From: a virus
DNA: 63,902 bases
IMG/VR virus record: IMGVR_UViG_3300050821_008367
Span: 1-63,902 of that record
Direction: 5' to 3' (one strand)
Positions 42,501 through 50,410 of the stretch are shown here, in pieces. How positions within the stretch are numbered: the stretch's first letter is position 1; each line of letters starts with the position of its first letter. The notes under the pieces are model-generated. The model did no database searches, was not told where the DNA came from, and was given only the letters and a program-made list of their open reading frames with translations. The position numbers were made by a program, and so were the translations under genes.

Positions 42501-42663
42501 TTCTCATCCTTCAGCACTTCCTGTGCCTGCTCTTCCACGGTCACTTCGTTCGCGGCACGTTCTTTGTCGGCCTCTTCGGCAGAGGCGCCATGGTTCTTGT
42601 CAAGCGGGCCGCCGTGGCCGGATCGAGCGGCGTCAGGCCGCCATTGTCGGTCGTAGTGCTCAT
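42497..42663 (-). CDS. Small head-region gene split over two frames
   Basis: ATG at 42663 overlaps the stop of the connector gene and opens a frame MSTTTDNGGLTPLDPATAAR that stops at 42541. A -1 frame, open through the whole region, gives an acidic helical end (AEEADKERAANEVTVEEQAQ... DEK) whose TGA overlaps the ATG of the next gene. Both junctions are the ATGA type used across this operon, so one gene interrupted by a frameshift, real or from sequencing, is likely. Confidence 0.45.
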
Positions 42664-43502
42664 TGGACCCCCATCCCTTCTGTCGGAAACACTTCCCGGT
42701 ATGGCTTGATTTTGTCGATCGTGGACGGAAGCGCGCCCTTCAGGAAGTAATTGACTCGATCAGGGCCCACACCCGAGCTGGTGTCGCCAACCCGGGTGCG
42801 GTTCTTGAATAACAACGCACTCTGCTCAAGGCACGCTTCGACAAGGCTGTAAGGTGCAAGGGATGCCAGCGCGGGCAGCGTCGGCACCGGGCCCAGGCAG
42901 AGCCACATGACGCCGTTGTCGTTGGTGACACTGTTGGTCAAGATCAGCCAGGCTGGCGCGCCAGAGCCGCTGGTGCCTGAGTTGATGGCTTGATAAACGT
43001 ACCCCGCGTTCTGGACCTGCTGGTTCTGAGTTACACCGCCGGCACTTACCCATGCGGGCAATGCCAGGAGCTGAAGCTGGCCAGGGGTGATATATCCGGC
43101 GGTGTAGTTCAGTGTCACGTTCTGCTTGCCTTCCGGGAAACAGTTTGCGAAGAACCCGCTGTGCAGGTTGATGAACCACTTGTCGTTTGTAAGCGCCGGC
43201 ACCTGGCTTCCGTTGGCCGGCAGGATGGTGGTCCCTGGCTGGCCGAAGTTCGGCGTGATCACGACAGACTGGACGGAGATGATGGGATAGACAAGGGTAC
43301 GGATCGAGTCGCGGCCGTTGCCGTTCCTGACCTCGGAGAACTGGCCAACTGCGACCGAACGCGATAAGTAGCGGTTGATCCCATCCGAAACTGCCGTGAT
43401 GATCCTGATCAGCGGACCGTCAGACGCGGTAGTCGCGGCCAAAGTCGGACTGATGAAGTTCTTCAGATCCGTCAATGTGGTCAGGTCTACCGCGTTCGGC
43501 AT
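42660..43502 (-). CDS. Head-tail connector (gp6-like)
   Basis: 280 residues. DLTTLTDLKNFISPTLAATT then PLIRIITAVSDGINRYLSRS and VYPIISVQSVVITPNF match gp6-like head-tail connector proteins; an inserted Gly/Ser/Asn-rich segment makes it longer than usual (about 100-200). It should sit under the portal. Confidence 0.75.
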   Translation of the reverse strand: MPNAVDLTTLTDLKNFISPTLAATTASDGPLIRIITAVSDGINRYLSRSVAVGQFSEVRNGNGRDSIRTLVYPIISVQSVVITPNFGQPGTTILPANGSQVPALTNDKWFINLHSGFFANCFPEGKQNVTLNYTAGYITPGQLQLLALPAWVSAGGVTQNQQVQNAGYVYQAINSGTSGSGAPAWLILTNSVTNDNGVMWLCLGPVPTLPALASLAPYSLVEACLEQSALLFKNRTRVGDTSSGVGPDRVNYFLKGALPSTIDKIKPYREVFPTEGMGVQ

Positions 43503-43524
43503 TGGAGATCAACCCCTTGCGTTT

Positions 43525-43749
43525 CTAAGTCGTTGCATCTGGATCAAGCGCCGGGCGGGTGCCCGTGCTCTTGATCGCCTGGCCCATTTCTTCCGACACC
43601 GTGATCGCGCCCGTAATGCGGAAGCCGATTGCTTCAAGGCGCGGGACGAAGTTGTCGGGCACCGTGACGATCCCGTCCTTGTTCTTCTTGAAATTCTGTT
43701 GCTCTACGCTGACTTGGTCGACGTCTTTCGGTGCAAGCATCTTCACCAT
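43525..43749 (-). CDS. Small hypothetical head-region protein
   Basis: 74 residues (MVKMLAPKDVDQVSVEQQNF...). GIVTVPDNFVPRLEAIGFR followed by a helical end. The pattern resembles small proteins encoded next to capsid genes. Lies just downstream of the capsid terminator. No family recognised. Confidence 0.55.
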   Translation of the reverse strand: MVKMLAPKDVDQVSVEQQNFKKNKDGIVTVPDNFVPRLEAIGFRITGAITVSEEMGQAIKSTGTRPALDPDATT

Positions 43750-43770
43750 TGGTTTCGTATCTCCTCATCT

Positions 43771-43810
43771 CAAAAATGGGGCTGCTGAGTGATTAACTCT
43801 TGGCAGCCCC
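43771..43810 (-). terminator. Terminator downstream of major capsid gene
   Basis: Minus strand: outer stem GGGGCTGC/GCAGCCCC with a long loop that itself contains a small GAGT/ACTC stem, followed by ATTTTTGAG. Its two-tier design is like the hairpins at 26541 and 47162, but the apical loop reads TAATC rather than TTATCAA. It would reduce transcription after the highly expressed capsid gene. Confidence 0.75.
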
Positions 43811-43831
43811 AAGTTAAACCTCGGCTTCGGG

Positions 43832-45418
43832 TTAGATAGTCGGGGTTCCGTTTGGTGAATTGATGTTCGACAGCACCGCAAAGGCCGGCAGGAAGTAACC
43901 GGAGAACACCTCGTCGACATACACGCCGTACTCGTACCGGCGGGTACGCGGCGGCCAGTCGATCTGGGTGTAATCCATCCGGGTCCTGACCTCGAGGATG
44001 TTTGCCACGCCCGACAGCTCGTATGGGCAGTTGTCGGACCAGAAGATGATGGTGCCCGGCGGCAGATACGGGTGAATCTCGATGTCGAGCGTGTTGCCGT
44101 AGTACTTGTTGAGATACGACGTCACGCGCCGGCCGGCCACGATGCGCCCGCTGGCCTGATCAGCTTCGAACGTGATGCGGAACAGTTGCGTTGCCGCGGA
44201 GCCAAGCAGCGGAGCCAGCTGCGCCACGATATCGGCCGAACTCATCAGGATCCGGTTGAACCCGATCTTGTACTTGTCATAGGCGGTCTGGAGCACATCG
44301 TCGAACTCCGCGATGTTGACGCCGCTCACGGTCAGGCCGGTATTGCCGCTCGCGCCGGTGAACGTAATCGAACCGCTCGACGCCAGCGCCAGGGTGCCGC
44401 TCGAAACGGACGGGAGCGTCGGATTGGTCTGCATCGCCGTGCCGGGCGCCGAGCCGAACACGCTGCCGTACATCTGCGACAGAATGCCGTCCGGCACCAG
44501 CGGATTGGTCGAGTTGTCCTGGTAGGCGCTTGCAACCTGAAGAGCCGTGATGAGCTGGTTTGTGCTCGACGGCACTGCGGAAAATTTAACCTGGTTGCCA
44601 GATGTAATGGCCTGCAGGCGGGTTGCGCCGGTCGTGGTGCCGAAGTACCAGGCGTACGCGACGGCGTTTGCCACCGGCGTTACGGTCGCGGTGATGACCT
44701 GACCAGCGGTCGGCGTGATGGTGGCTTGCGCCGAGGGCTGCGCTGATCCGCCGCCGAAGGTGTCAATCGATCCATCGGTATTGGTCTTGGTGATCTGCCC
44801 GGGAATGCCGCCCGCAACCGAACCGGCCAGCCATGCTGCATGCGCCAAGGCTACGCACACGACGTAGTAGGCCACATTCGACAGCGCTGACCCGGAGCCG
44901 CCGGCCGTTAGAGTCGGGGTCGGTGTGGTGCCGAGCGCCGTTGAAGCATTGCCGCCAATCAGCGTCTGCTCTTCGCCAATCATGACGGAGCGCAACGTCG
45001 ACTGGATGGTATTGCCGAGCGCGTCGGGCCGCAGATTCAGGGCCGCGAGGCGCGCTTCCCAAGAAGCCGAGCCTTCAAGGCCGAGCGTCTTGTAATTGGC
45101 GCTCTGGTTCTGCAGCGTGACGCTGATGCCGCCGCCGCGGTTGCCTTCTGACACGCCCACGGAGACGTTGTTCACGTTGATGGCGACAATTCGCTTCCAA
45201 TTGTGGCCGGTACCGCCATCGCCTTTGACGCGCGGCAGCTTCGAGATCAACGGCATCAACTGCTTGAACGGATACATCAGCTGCACGATCGGCGAGAGGT
45301 CAAACCACACCAAGCCGGTGGACTGGTCGAACGTGTCGGCCTTGTTGATCGAGGCGACCTTCGCAGCTAGAGCGTCGATGTACGCCTTATCGTTAAGAAC
45401 TTTTTCGAGGTCGGTCAT
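43832..45418 (-). CDS. Major capsid protein
   Basis: 528 residues. FDLSPIVQLMYPFKQLMPLI at the N-terminus, IMIGEEQ-like loop (SVMIGEEQTLIGGNA), and C-terminal YGNTLDIEIHPYLPPGTIIF with WPPRTRRYEYGVYVDEVFSG fit an HK97-fold capsid protein. About 170 residues (165-345) form a Thr/Ala/Gly-rich Ig-like insertion (VANAVAYAWYFGTTTGATRL). Located between protease-scaffold and a terminator. Confidence 0.85.
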   Translation of the reverse strand: MTDLEKVLNDKAYIDALAAKVASINKADTFDQSTGLVWFDLSPIVQLMYPFKQLMPLISKLPRVKGDGGTGHNWKRIVAINVNNVSVGVSEGNRGGGISVTLQNQSANYKTLGLEGSASWEARLAALNLRPDALGNTIQSTLRSVMIGEEQTLIGGNASTALGTTPTPTLTAGGSGSALSNVAYYVVCVALAHAAWLAGSVAGGIPGQITKTNTDGSIDTFGGGSAQPSAQATITPTAGQVITATVTPVANAVAYAWYFGTTTGATRLQAITSGNQVKFSAVPSSTNQLITALQVASAYQDNSTNPLVPDGILSQMYGSVFGSAPGTAMQTNPTLPSVSSGTLALASSGSITFTGASGNTGLTVSGVNIAEFDDVLQTAYDKYKIGFNRILMSSADIVAQLAPLLGSAATQLFRITFEADQASGRIVAGRRVTSYLNKYYGNTLDIEIHPYLPPGTIIFWSDNCPYELSGVANILEVRTRMDYTQIDWPPRTRRYEYGVYVDEVFSGYFLPAFAVLSNINSPNGTPTI

Positions 45419-45468
45419 CTGATTTCCTTTCGGGAGGTTGCTGCGATTTCAGGTCGTGCTCTGTCGTG

Positions 45469-47136
45469 TTACTTCGTGCCCACGGAGCCCTGGTAATCGG
45501 GATCGTCGAACGACTTGCCGAAGATCCGCGGGTGGGCCGCGCGGGTGCCGAGAATGGTCGCGATTGCCTGCGTGGCGGTGTCCGGATCATCTGGATCGAT
45601 CGCGCGATAGGCCTTGGTGATGGCTTCGTTGGCCTTCGCCTTGGGGTCTTTGCCGTATAGGTCATCCACCGTGATGGCGCTGCTGCCAGAACCCGTCATG
45701 AGCCGCGGGCGCGGTCCTCCCGAAGGCAGGCGCTCGATCACGGCCATCTGGCCCTTCTGGAATGCGAGATCCTTTTCGGTCTCGGCCAGCTTGGCCTGGA
45801 GGGGCGCCGTGGCCGCGGCGACGGCCGCCGTAACTTGCTTCGTGATCTCTGCCGCCATTGCCGCAGCCGAGTAAGGCGAGTCGCCGGCGCCCTGGTAATC
45901 GGAGCCTTCGACGTGACCTTCGGTCATGCGCGACTGCGGGTGCAGCGTAATCAGGCTCGCCGTTGCGGCCGGTACATCGCCACCCTCGGTAGCCTTGGGT
46001 GACTCGCCGCCCTCGCCAGCCCAGCCGGCAGAGGCTTTGCTAAGCGAATGCATCGCCAGATCGTGATGGTCCGACATCTTCTCGAGGTGGGAAGCCGCAG
46101 CACGGATGTGCTTGTCGCTTTCGCCGTCTCCGGCAGCCTTGCCCATGCACTTGTGAAGAGCGTTGATGGCTTCACAGGCCTTGCCGTGGCACTCCATGGC
46201 TTTGCCGATGTGGTGCTTGGCTTTTTCGATGGCAGCCTTCGAGGCCGCGGCGAAGCGCTTCTGCATTTCCTGGTCCATAACGGTGCTCTCCTTTTTCGTG
46301 CTGCCCGGCCAGTCGGCTGGCAGAAGATGTGTGGCGTTCAAGGCTTTAGCCCTGGAGATGATGTGCTTCTTGGTGGCTTCGTCAGGCGAGCGGCCGTATG
46401 CGTGGACCGCGTTTTCGAGGTCCTTGACGGTCACGACAGGGTAGGAACCATCGGACATCGCGGCGCCGGTGCCGGCCAGGTGCTTGCGCTCTTTGGTGCT
46501 AAACTCGCGCTTCTCAAACTCGACATCGGCCAGCTTGCGGTTGAGGTCGGCGAGTTCCGCGTCAGTAAGTGCCGGCGTCTCACTCGTTACTGCAGCTTCT
46601 GGCGTTACCTTGATAAGTTCCGCTGCCGGTTTGCCCGTCAGGCCTTTGAAGATATCCAGCATCTTGTCGAACATCGCGGCAAGGCCGGCTTGTTCGGGTG
46701 CCACGATCGGTACCACGCCAGCAACCTTGCAAACATCGATCCGCGCGTCGGGATTTGCTGGGCGGTCCACGATGCTGATCTCGGTCAGGCGCAGTTCCTT
46801 GATCGTGTCGCCGACCTTTTGCAGCTTCGATCCGCCGATACTGAAGCCCTTGTAAACCTGCTCTTTACATTTCTTCCAGGCATCGTCATCGACGATCTTC
46901 GCGCCAATGTAGAGGCCTTTTTCGTCAACGTGCGCTTCCTTGGTGACGCCCACCGCCGAAGAGGTGTGCATCTCCCGGATGTTGGCCCACTGCATGTAAT
47001 CGGGGAGAGCTGCCTTGATGGCGTCGAGCGTGACAATCTCACCTTGCAGGTCTTTGGTTGGCGTTGAGGCATAACCCCAAACCATCCGCTTCTCTTCATC
47101 GACCTTCTCGATCGGAAGGAATACCTGAAAGTCCAC
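45469..47136 (-). CDS. XkdF-type prohead protease fused to scaffold region
   Basis: 555 residues from GTG at 47136 (GGAG 5 nt upstream; in-frame starts at 47142 and 47163 also exist). Residues 1-140 match XkdF-like phage serine protease (VDEEKRMVWGYASTPTKDLQ, GFSIGGSKLQ, LTEISIVDRPANPDARI). A DUF6582-type segment follows (YPVVTVKDLENAVHAYGRSP, LLPADW), then a His-rich helical stretch and an Ala-rich coiled coil with a disordered end, acting as scaffold. It should cleave itself and the capsid delta region during maturation. Confidence 0.85.
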   Translation of the reverse strand: MDFQVFLPIEKVDEEKRMVWGYASTPTKDLQGEIVTLDAIKAALPDYMQWANIREMHTSSAVGVTKEAHVDEKGLYIGAKIVDDDAWKKCKEQVYKGFSIGGSKLQKVGDTIKELRLTEISIVDRPANPDARIDVCKVAGVVPIVAPEQAGLAAMFDKMLDIFKGLTGKPAAELIKVTPEAAVTSETPALTDAELADLNRKLADVEFEKREFSTKERKHLAGTGAAMSDGSYPVVTVKDLENAVHAYGRSPDEATKKHIISRAKALNATHLLPADWPGSTKKESTVMDQEMQKRFAAASKAAIEKAKHHIGKAMECHGKACEAINALHKCMGKAAGDGESDKHIRAAASHLEKMSDHHDLAMHSLSKASAGWAGEGGESPKATEGGDVPAATASLITLHPQSRMTEGHVEGSDYQGAGDSPYSAAAMAAEITKQVTAAVAAATAPLQAKLAETEKDLAFQKGQMAVIERLPSGGPRPRLMTGSGSSAITVDDLYGKDPKAKANEAITKAYRAIDPDDPDTATQAIATILGTRAAHPRIFGKSFDDPDYQGSVGTK

Positions 47137-47161
47137 GCTCACTCCGGGAAGGCTGCCGGGC

Positions 47162-47214
47162 AAACGAAAAGGCCGCCAGGGAGTGAGTCTTGATAACTCA
47201 CGCCCTTAGCGGCC
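47162..47214 (-). terminator. Terminator/attenuator hairpin with TTATCAA in the loop, before head operon
   Basis: Outer stem GGCCGC/GCGGCC (47171-47176 with 47209-47214), then GGG/CCC and inner stem GTGAG/CTCAC (47183-47187 with 47197-47201), with an apical loop holding TTGATAA (47190-47196). The minus strand continues with TTTTCGTTT. It lies between a candidate promoter at 47243-47271 and the first head gene, so it may act as an attenuator rather than a simple end. Confidence 0.65.
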
Positions 47215-47242
47215 TCTGTTGTCAGTCAGCCTGTCGATGGTG

Positions 47243-47271
47243 AGATTAGGAGATAGTCGCTTCTAAGTCAA
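47243..47271 (-). promoter_or_regulatory. Candidate promoter for head operon
   Basis: Minus strand -35 TTGACT (47271-47266), 17-nt spacer, -10 TAATCT (47248-47243). The -35 is 5 of 6 to consensus, the -10 weaker. A TTGATAA box lies 12 bp upstream of the -35. Confidence 0.4.
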
Positions 47272-47282
47272 GCGCGGCTTTC

Positions 47283-47289
47283 TTATCAA
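47283..47289 (-). promoter_or_regulatory. TTGATAA box after stop codon
   Basis: Minus strand reads TAA stop of the 47291 gene, C, then TTGATAAGAAAGC. Non-coding copy of the dispersed heptamer, just upstream of the candidate head promoter. Confidence 0.4.
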
Positions 47290-47290
47290 G

Positions 47291-47779
47291 TTACGCCGGA
47301 CATTGAGGCAAAGCGTCGAGGTCATTTCCGAATCGAGCGTCGGGACCGTACCTCGCCAGATCGATGTGCCAGCTTGGCCAGCCCTTCTCAATACGCTCAA
47401 GCGCGCCATTCCAGGCTGCTTCCATGGTGTCGTAAAACGTGTGGTTCGCGCTGACCACAAGATAGCTCCCGCCCTCAACGCCTTCCGGGATATCTTCCCC
47501 CAGAATGACGAATCCAAGTTCTCCTATCTTTTTCGCGTGAGCTTGCGGAAACTGTTCACCTACTCGATTACCCGCAATGAGCGCGCGACGTTCGCGCACC
47601 AGGTGCTGGTCGCACACGTGTGGATGCCATTCGGTGTTGGGGTAGATAGGTCCTTCGGGGTTGGTGAAAGCTGTGCCGCCCCATTCGCGTCCCATCTTGA
47701 CGATGTTGACGCCGCAGTTTTCACACTGGTGGGGACCGTAGTAGACGATCTTCGAGTTTCGAAAGGTGATTGGTGTCAC
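47291..47779 (-). CDS. Zinc-finger-like hypothetical protein
   Basis: 162 residues from GTG at 47779 (GGAG 8 nt upstream). CENCGVN and a later HVCDQH could bind zinc; RALIAGNRVGEQFPQ and GGSYLVVSANHTFYDTMEAA suggest an alpha/beta domain. No family recognised. A longer open frame upstream to 48004 exists but lacks a ribosome site and overlaps the neighbouring gene. Confidence 0.6.
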   Translation of the reverse strand: MTPITFRNSKIVYYGPHQCENCGVNIVKMGREWGGTAFTNPEGPIYPNTEWHPHVCDQHLVRERRALIAGNRVGEQFPQAHAKKIGELGFVILGEDIPEGVEGGSYLVVSANHTFYDTMEAAWNGALERIEKGWPSWHIDLARYGPDARFGNDLDALPQCPA

Positions 47780-47858
47780 TGATTTTTCTCCTGCGTAGGT
47801 AAGTTGCCCGGCTCGTACCCGGACGCACTTACTATAAGGCCGAATCAATGACAGAGGG

Positions 47859-47865
47859 TTATCAA
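47859..47865 (-). promoter_or_regulatory. TTGATAA box over a stop codon
   Basis: The stop TGA of the 47862 gene lies inside the heptamer (CATTGATAACCC on the minus strand). Immediately before it is a 12-bp palindrome TTCCACGTGGAA in the end of the coding region. Non-coding copy upstream of the 47779 start. Confidence 0.35.
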
Positions 47866-48032
47866 TGTTGTTCCACGTGGAACTTATCCGCTTTAGCGCG
47901 CTCCTGGTCGAGCAGTTTCTGGTAGCAGCGCATGCATAGCGTATGTTTCTTGTCGATGCGCATCCTGCGATTCCGCGGGGAGCGGAACAGGGCGGGGCGG
48001 CCACAGCCTGCGCAGTGCTTTAGTGTCGCCAT
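47862..48032 (-). CDS. Small zinc-ribbon protein
   Basis: 56 residues from ATG at 48032 (MATLKHCAGCGRP). Two CxxC pairs (CAGC, CMRC) make a zinc ribbon; basic middle segment (RSPRNRRMRIDKKH) suggests nucleic-acid binding. Common in regulatory regions of phages; possibly late transcription regulator. Longer start at 48107 less likely. Confidence 0.6.
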   Translation of the reverse strand: MATLKHCAGCGRPALFRSPRNRRMRIDKKHTLCMRCYQKLLDQERAKADKFHVEQH

Positions 48033-48150
48033 GACCACACCGATGGTTCCACGGGAAAGCCAGCAGGACGCCGCATGATCTCCATGCATAGCGAGATTTT
48101 CTTCCAATCAACTTGGCAGCCGTAGTGCGTCAGGCGCCAGCGTACCCGTG

Positions 48151-48157
48151 TTGATAA
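48151..48157 (+). promoter_or_regulatory. TTGATAA box in intergenic region
   Basis: CCGTGTTGATAAGGCAGGC lies in the 164-bp gap between the CRP-like regulator gene (ends 48197) and the zinc-ribbon gene (starts 48032). I see no clear promoter or gene in the rest of this gap. Confidence 0.4.
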
Positions 48158-48196
48158 GGCAGGCTTCCGCTTGCGGACGTAGCGAAGGTTCGGCAT

Positions 48197-48808
48197 TCAG
48201 AACACCCTGCGCGGGACTTGCACATAGGCTCCCGGCTGGTCCGTGTTGATGCAGACTCGGGCGGCGCCGCGCAGGGCATCGGCATCGAGCACCTCAGGAA
48301 AGCGAAACGGTGCCCCGGTCCGAACAGTGTGGTTGGTTTTTACGAGGCGCAATACCCCGAGCTTTGACCAATAGTTGAAGGCGCGGTTGACCGTATGAAG
48401 CGTGGAACCTACGGAATGGGCCAACTCCTCTTGCGATACCGGCACGAGGGCCGAACCGCTGCGGTCAGCAATGTCCAGCAGCATATCGGCAATCCGCTCG
48501 GCTACCGGGCAGGTGGCATTCAGGATGGCGCGCCGTTCGAGGTCCGCCAGGCGCCGCTCGGTCAGGGATAGCAGTGCCAGGGGGATTGTTTCAGTGTCAC
48601 GCAACACGGCGTCCGTGACGGCTACGGTATGGCACCGCTCATACGGAAGGCCAACGATCTCGCCTATGCAGTGGAAGTGCAGGATGACCTCCGCGCCTTC
48701 TTTGGTGACAATGAAGGACTTCAGCAGCCCCTTCATGATCACGGTGGGGACGCGACCCGTAGCGCCCTGACGCCAGAGCGACTTACCGGCCCTAAGGTCA
48801 CGGTGCAT
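48197..48808 (-). CDS. CRP/FNR-family transcriptional regulator
   Basis: 203 residues. The N-terminal part has the jelly-roll effector-domain pattern (GRVPTVIMKGLLKSFIVTKE, EVILHFHCIGEIVGLP), a dimer helix (VLRDTETIPLALLSLTERRL) and a C-terminal HTH_Crp (VSQEELAHSVGSTLHTVNRA then FNYWSKLGVLRL). The Cys residues expected of an Fe-S FNR are not arranged canonically, and the cAMP-contact Arg-Ser pair is not obvious, so the effector is unknown. FNR-type proteins read TTGAT half-sites, the core of the dispersed heptamer, but the recognition helix here (TLHTVNR) lacks the usual Glu. Confidence 0.85.
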   Translation of the reverse strand: MHRDLRAGKSLWRQGATGRVPTVIMKGLLKSFIVTKEGAEVILHFHCIGEIVGLPYERCHTVAVTDAVLRDTETIPLALLSLTERRLADLERRAILNATCPVAERIADMLLDIADRSGSALVPVSQEELAHSVGSTLHTVNRAFNYWSKLGVLRLVKTNHTVRTGAPFRFPEVLDADALRGAARVCINTDQPGAYVQVPRRVF

Positions 48809-48811
48809 GTC

Positions 48812-49219
48812 TTACTTGGCCCGCTCTAGCCGGAAGTAGAGCGTCTTGCCGCCGTTGGCCTTGCTGGAGGAAAGGAGTTGTTTGTCCCGCTTGGCCATCT
48901 TGCGCAGACAGCTCCTTCCGTAGAACGCAACCTTCTCGTTCTCGGAGCGGATCGGCGCCGGGATGCTATCGATGGAAACGACCTTGCCCGTCGTAATCCG
49001 GACCACCGGAGCACTTACCGTAGTAGCGGGCGTATTGATAACACTGCTCATAACACTGCTCACGTTGGCCACTTTGATTCCCTCCCTCTCCTTTGCCCAC
49101 TGCTTCGGTTCGAGTCCAAGCTTCTTGCGCCTGCGGTCAGCTTCCTGGTGCGCCCACTCGATCAGGTCATCCGCATAGGGACCGAGCATTTCGTACGCCG
49201 GGCCGGGATTCTTCACCAT
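48812..49219 (-). CDS. Basic hypothetical protein
   Basis: 135 residues. Charged helix (DLIEWAHQEADRRRKKLG), a Val/Ser/Thr-rich middle, and a C-terminal domain GRSCLRKMAKRDKQLLSS with LYFRLERAK that may contact nucleic acid. No family recognised. A TTGATAA heptamer is in its coding region (49035-49041). Confidence 0.55.
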   Translation of the reverse strand: MVKNPGPAYEMLGPYADDLIEWAHQEADRRRKKLGLEPKQWAKEREGIKVANVSSVMSSVINTPATTVSAPVVRITTGKVVSIDSIPAPIRSENEKVAFYGRSCLRKMAKRDKQLLSSSKANGGKTLYFRLERAK

Positions 49220-49222
49220 GCG

Positions 49223-49399
49223 TCATTGCTTTCTCGACCCAACCGATGTGCCCAGCGTAGGCCGCACCACGAACTGCTCAAGTCCTTCATTGATAAGCCG
49301 GGCCGCAACTTCTTCGACGTTCGAGCCCCAGATGCCGCGCTCTGCGATCTGCTGCATAAGCTGCACGGCCTGCCATGAAAGCGCTACCTGGATCTTCAC
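49223..49399 (-). CDS. Ribbon-helix-helix-like small protein
   Basis: 58 residues from GTG (KIQVALSWQAVQLMQQIAER...). A short beta start followed by IWGSNVEEVAARLINEGLEQ matches the layout of RHH/CopG-like DNA-binding proteins (xGSxxxEVAxxLIxxGL). Overlaps both neighbours. Likely a small regulator. Confidence 0.6.
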   Translation of the reverse strand: MKIQVALSWQAVQLMQQIAERGIWGSNVEEVAARLINEGLEQFVVRPTLGTSVGSRKQ

Positions 49400-49695
49400 G
49401 ATCCCACCTCGACGCTGGCCACTTCCCCGACCGCCATGCCGCCGACCAAGAGTGTTGCGGGATCGACCGGCTTCTTGCCCACGTGCACGAAGTTGAATTC
49501 CCCGCGTGCGAGTTGTTTGAGCGCGAACTCATCGTTGGGGTACGCCTTTTCGATCTCATCCGCGAATTGCCGGAGCACGATCTCTTCACCGCCATCCCGG
49601 TATTGCATGCCCTTCGGTACGCGCATGTGGATGGTTTTGAAAGCCTTGTTGCCGGGCGTGAAGACTTTTATTTTGAGTTGGCGGAGGGGTTTCAC
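49396..49695 (-). CDS. Hypothetical protein (99 aa)
   Basis: 99 residues from GTG in a GTGA overlap. LRQLKIKVFTPGNKAFKTIH, EEIVLRQFADEIEKAYPNDE and FNFVHVGKKPVDP suggest a small alpha/beta domain. No family recognised. Confidence 0.6.
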   Translation of the reverse strand: MKPLRQLKIKVFTPGNKAFKTIHMRVPKGMQYRDGGEEIVLRQFADEIEKAYPNDEFALKQLARGEFNFVHVGKKPVDPATLLVGGMAVGEVASVEVGS

Positions 49696-49907
49696 GCGAC
49701 CACCTTCCCGTTCCCAGCCGCCAACGCCGGCGCAACCACTCGCCGCATGTGCTCCTCGCAGGTGCTCCGGTTGGCCCAACACTTGTCGCAAAAGAAGAAC
49801 AGGATCTTCCGCATCACCCGCGATGTGCCGCCGCTCTTGAAGGTCCGCAGGCACCAGTTGCACTTGATGGGCCGCCCGTGGCCTGTTGCCTTTACTCTGG
49901 GTCTCAT
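49692..49907 (-). CDS. Zinc-binding small protein
   Basis: 71 residues. CNWCLRTF, FFFCDKCWANRSTCEEH give five or six zinc-ligand residues; N-terminus basic (MRPRVKATGHGRPIK). Unknown, probably nucleic-acid binding. Confidence 0.6.
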   Translation of the reverse strand: MRPRVKATGHGRPIKCNWCLRTFKSGGTSRVMRKILFFFCDKCWANRSTCEEHMRRVVAPALAAGNGKVVA

Positions 49908-50410
49908 GCTGGGTGCTCGATTCTGCGCTTGCGGCGTTCAAGGAACTCGTTGAATAGGTTCAGCAGCGTGATCGGTGACGGCAGGTGGATAAAGTCGCAC
50001 TCTTCCTCGGTGAGGGGCTCAAGCGCGGCTTTGTAGTTCGCCAAACAGAGTTCATAGGCCTGCGTGGCGTCGGAGGACTTCAGGCGCTCATTGTCCAGTT
50101 CGGCCTGCAGTTTCTGCTCGCGGGTCAGTTCGCCTTCAAGAGCTTGAACGTCACCGCGATCAGTGGCGCGGAGCAGTTCGACTTGCTCGCGCAATCCAAT
50201 AACTTCTTTCAGTAAGTCCGCCGGGACGGCAGCCGTGCCCTTTTTGAATGCGGCATTGAGCATATCTGCCACATCCTGCGCGTGTTCCTTGTTGTCGTAA
50301 AAGGTGGATTCGAAGCAATCGTCAGGCGTGAAGCAGACGCCCCACACACCGCCGGCGCCGCAGTGATCACACCCGACGCTTTCGAGTTCGACCTTGTATG
50401 GCTCGCTCAC
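49904..50410 (-). CDS. Zinc-ribbon plus coiled-coil hypothetical protein
   Basis: 168 residues from GTG in a GTGA overlap with the upstream gene. VGCDHCGAGGVWGVCF at the N-terminus, then a long coiled coil (LLKEVIGLREQVELLRATDR...) and a C-terminal helix. Unknown role. Confidence 0.6.
   Translation of the reverse strand: MSEPYKVELESVGCDHCGAGGVWGVCFTPDDCFESTFYDNKEHAQDVADMLNAAFKKGTAAVPADLLKEVIGLREQVELLRATDRGDVQALEGELTREQKLQAELDNERLKSSDATQAYELCLANYKAALEPLTEEECDFIHLPSPITLLNLFNEFLERRKRRIEHPA

Noticed and set aside
47859-47880. TTGATAA copies as simple -35 promoter elements
   Set aside because: TTGATA resembles TTGACA, but at most copies there is no plausible -10 at 16-18 nt, and many point against transcription or lie in terminator loops.
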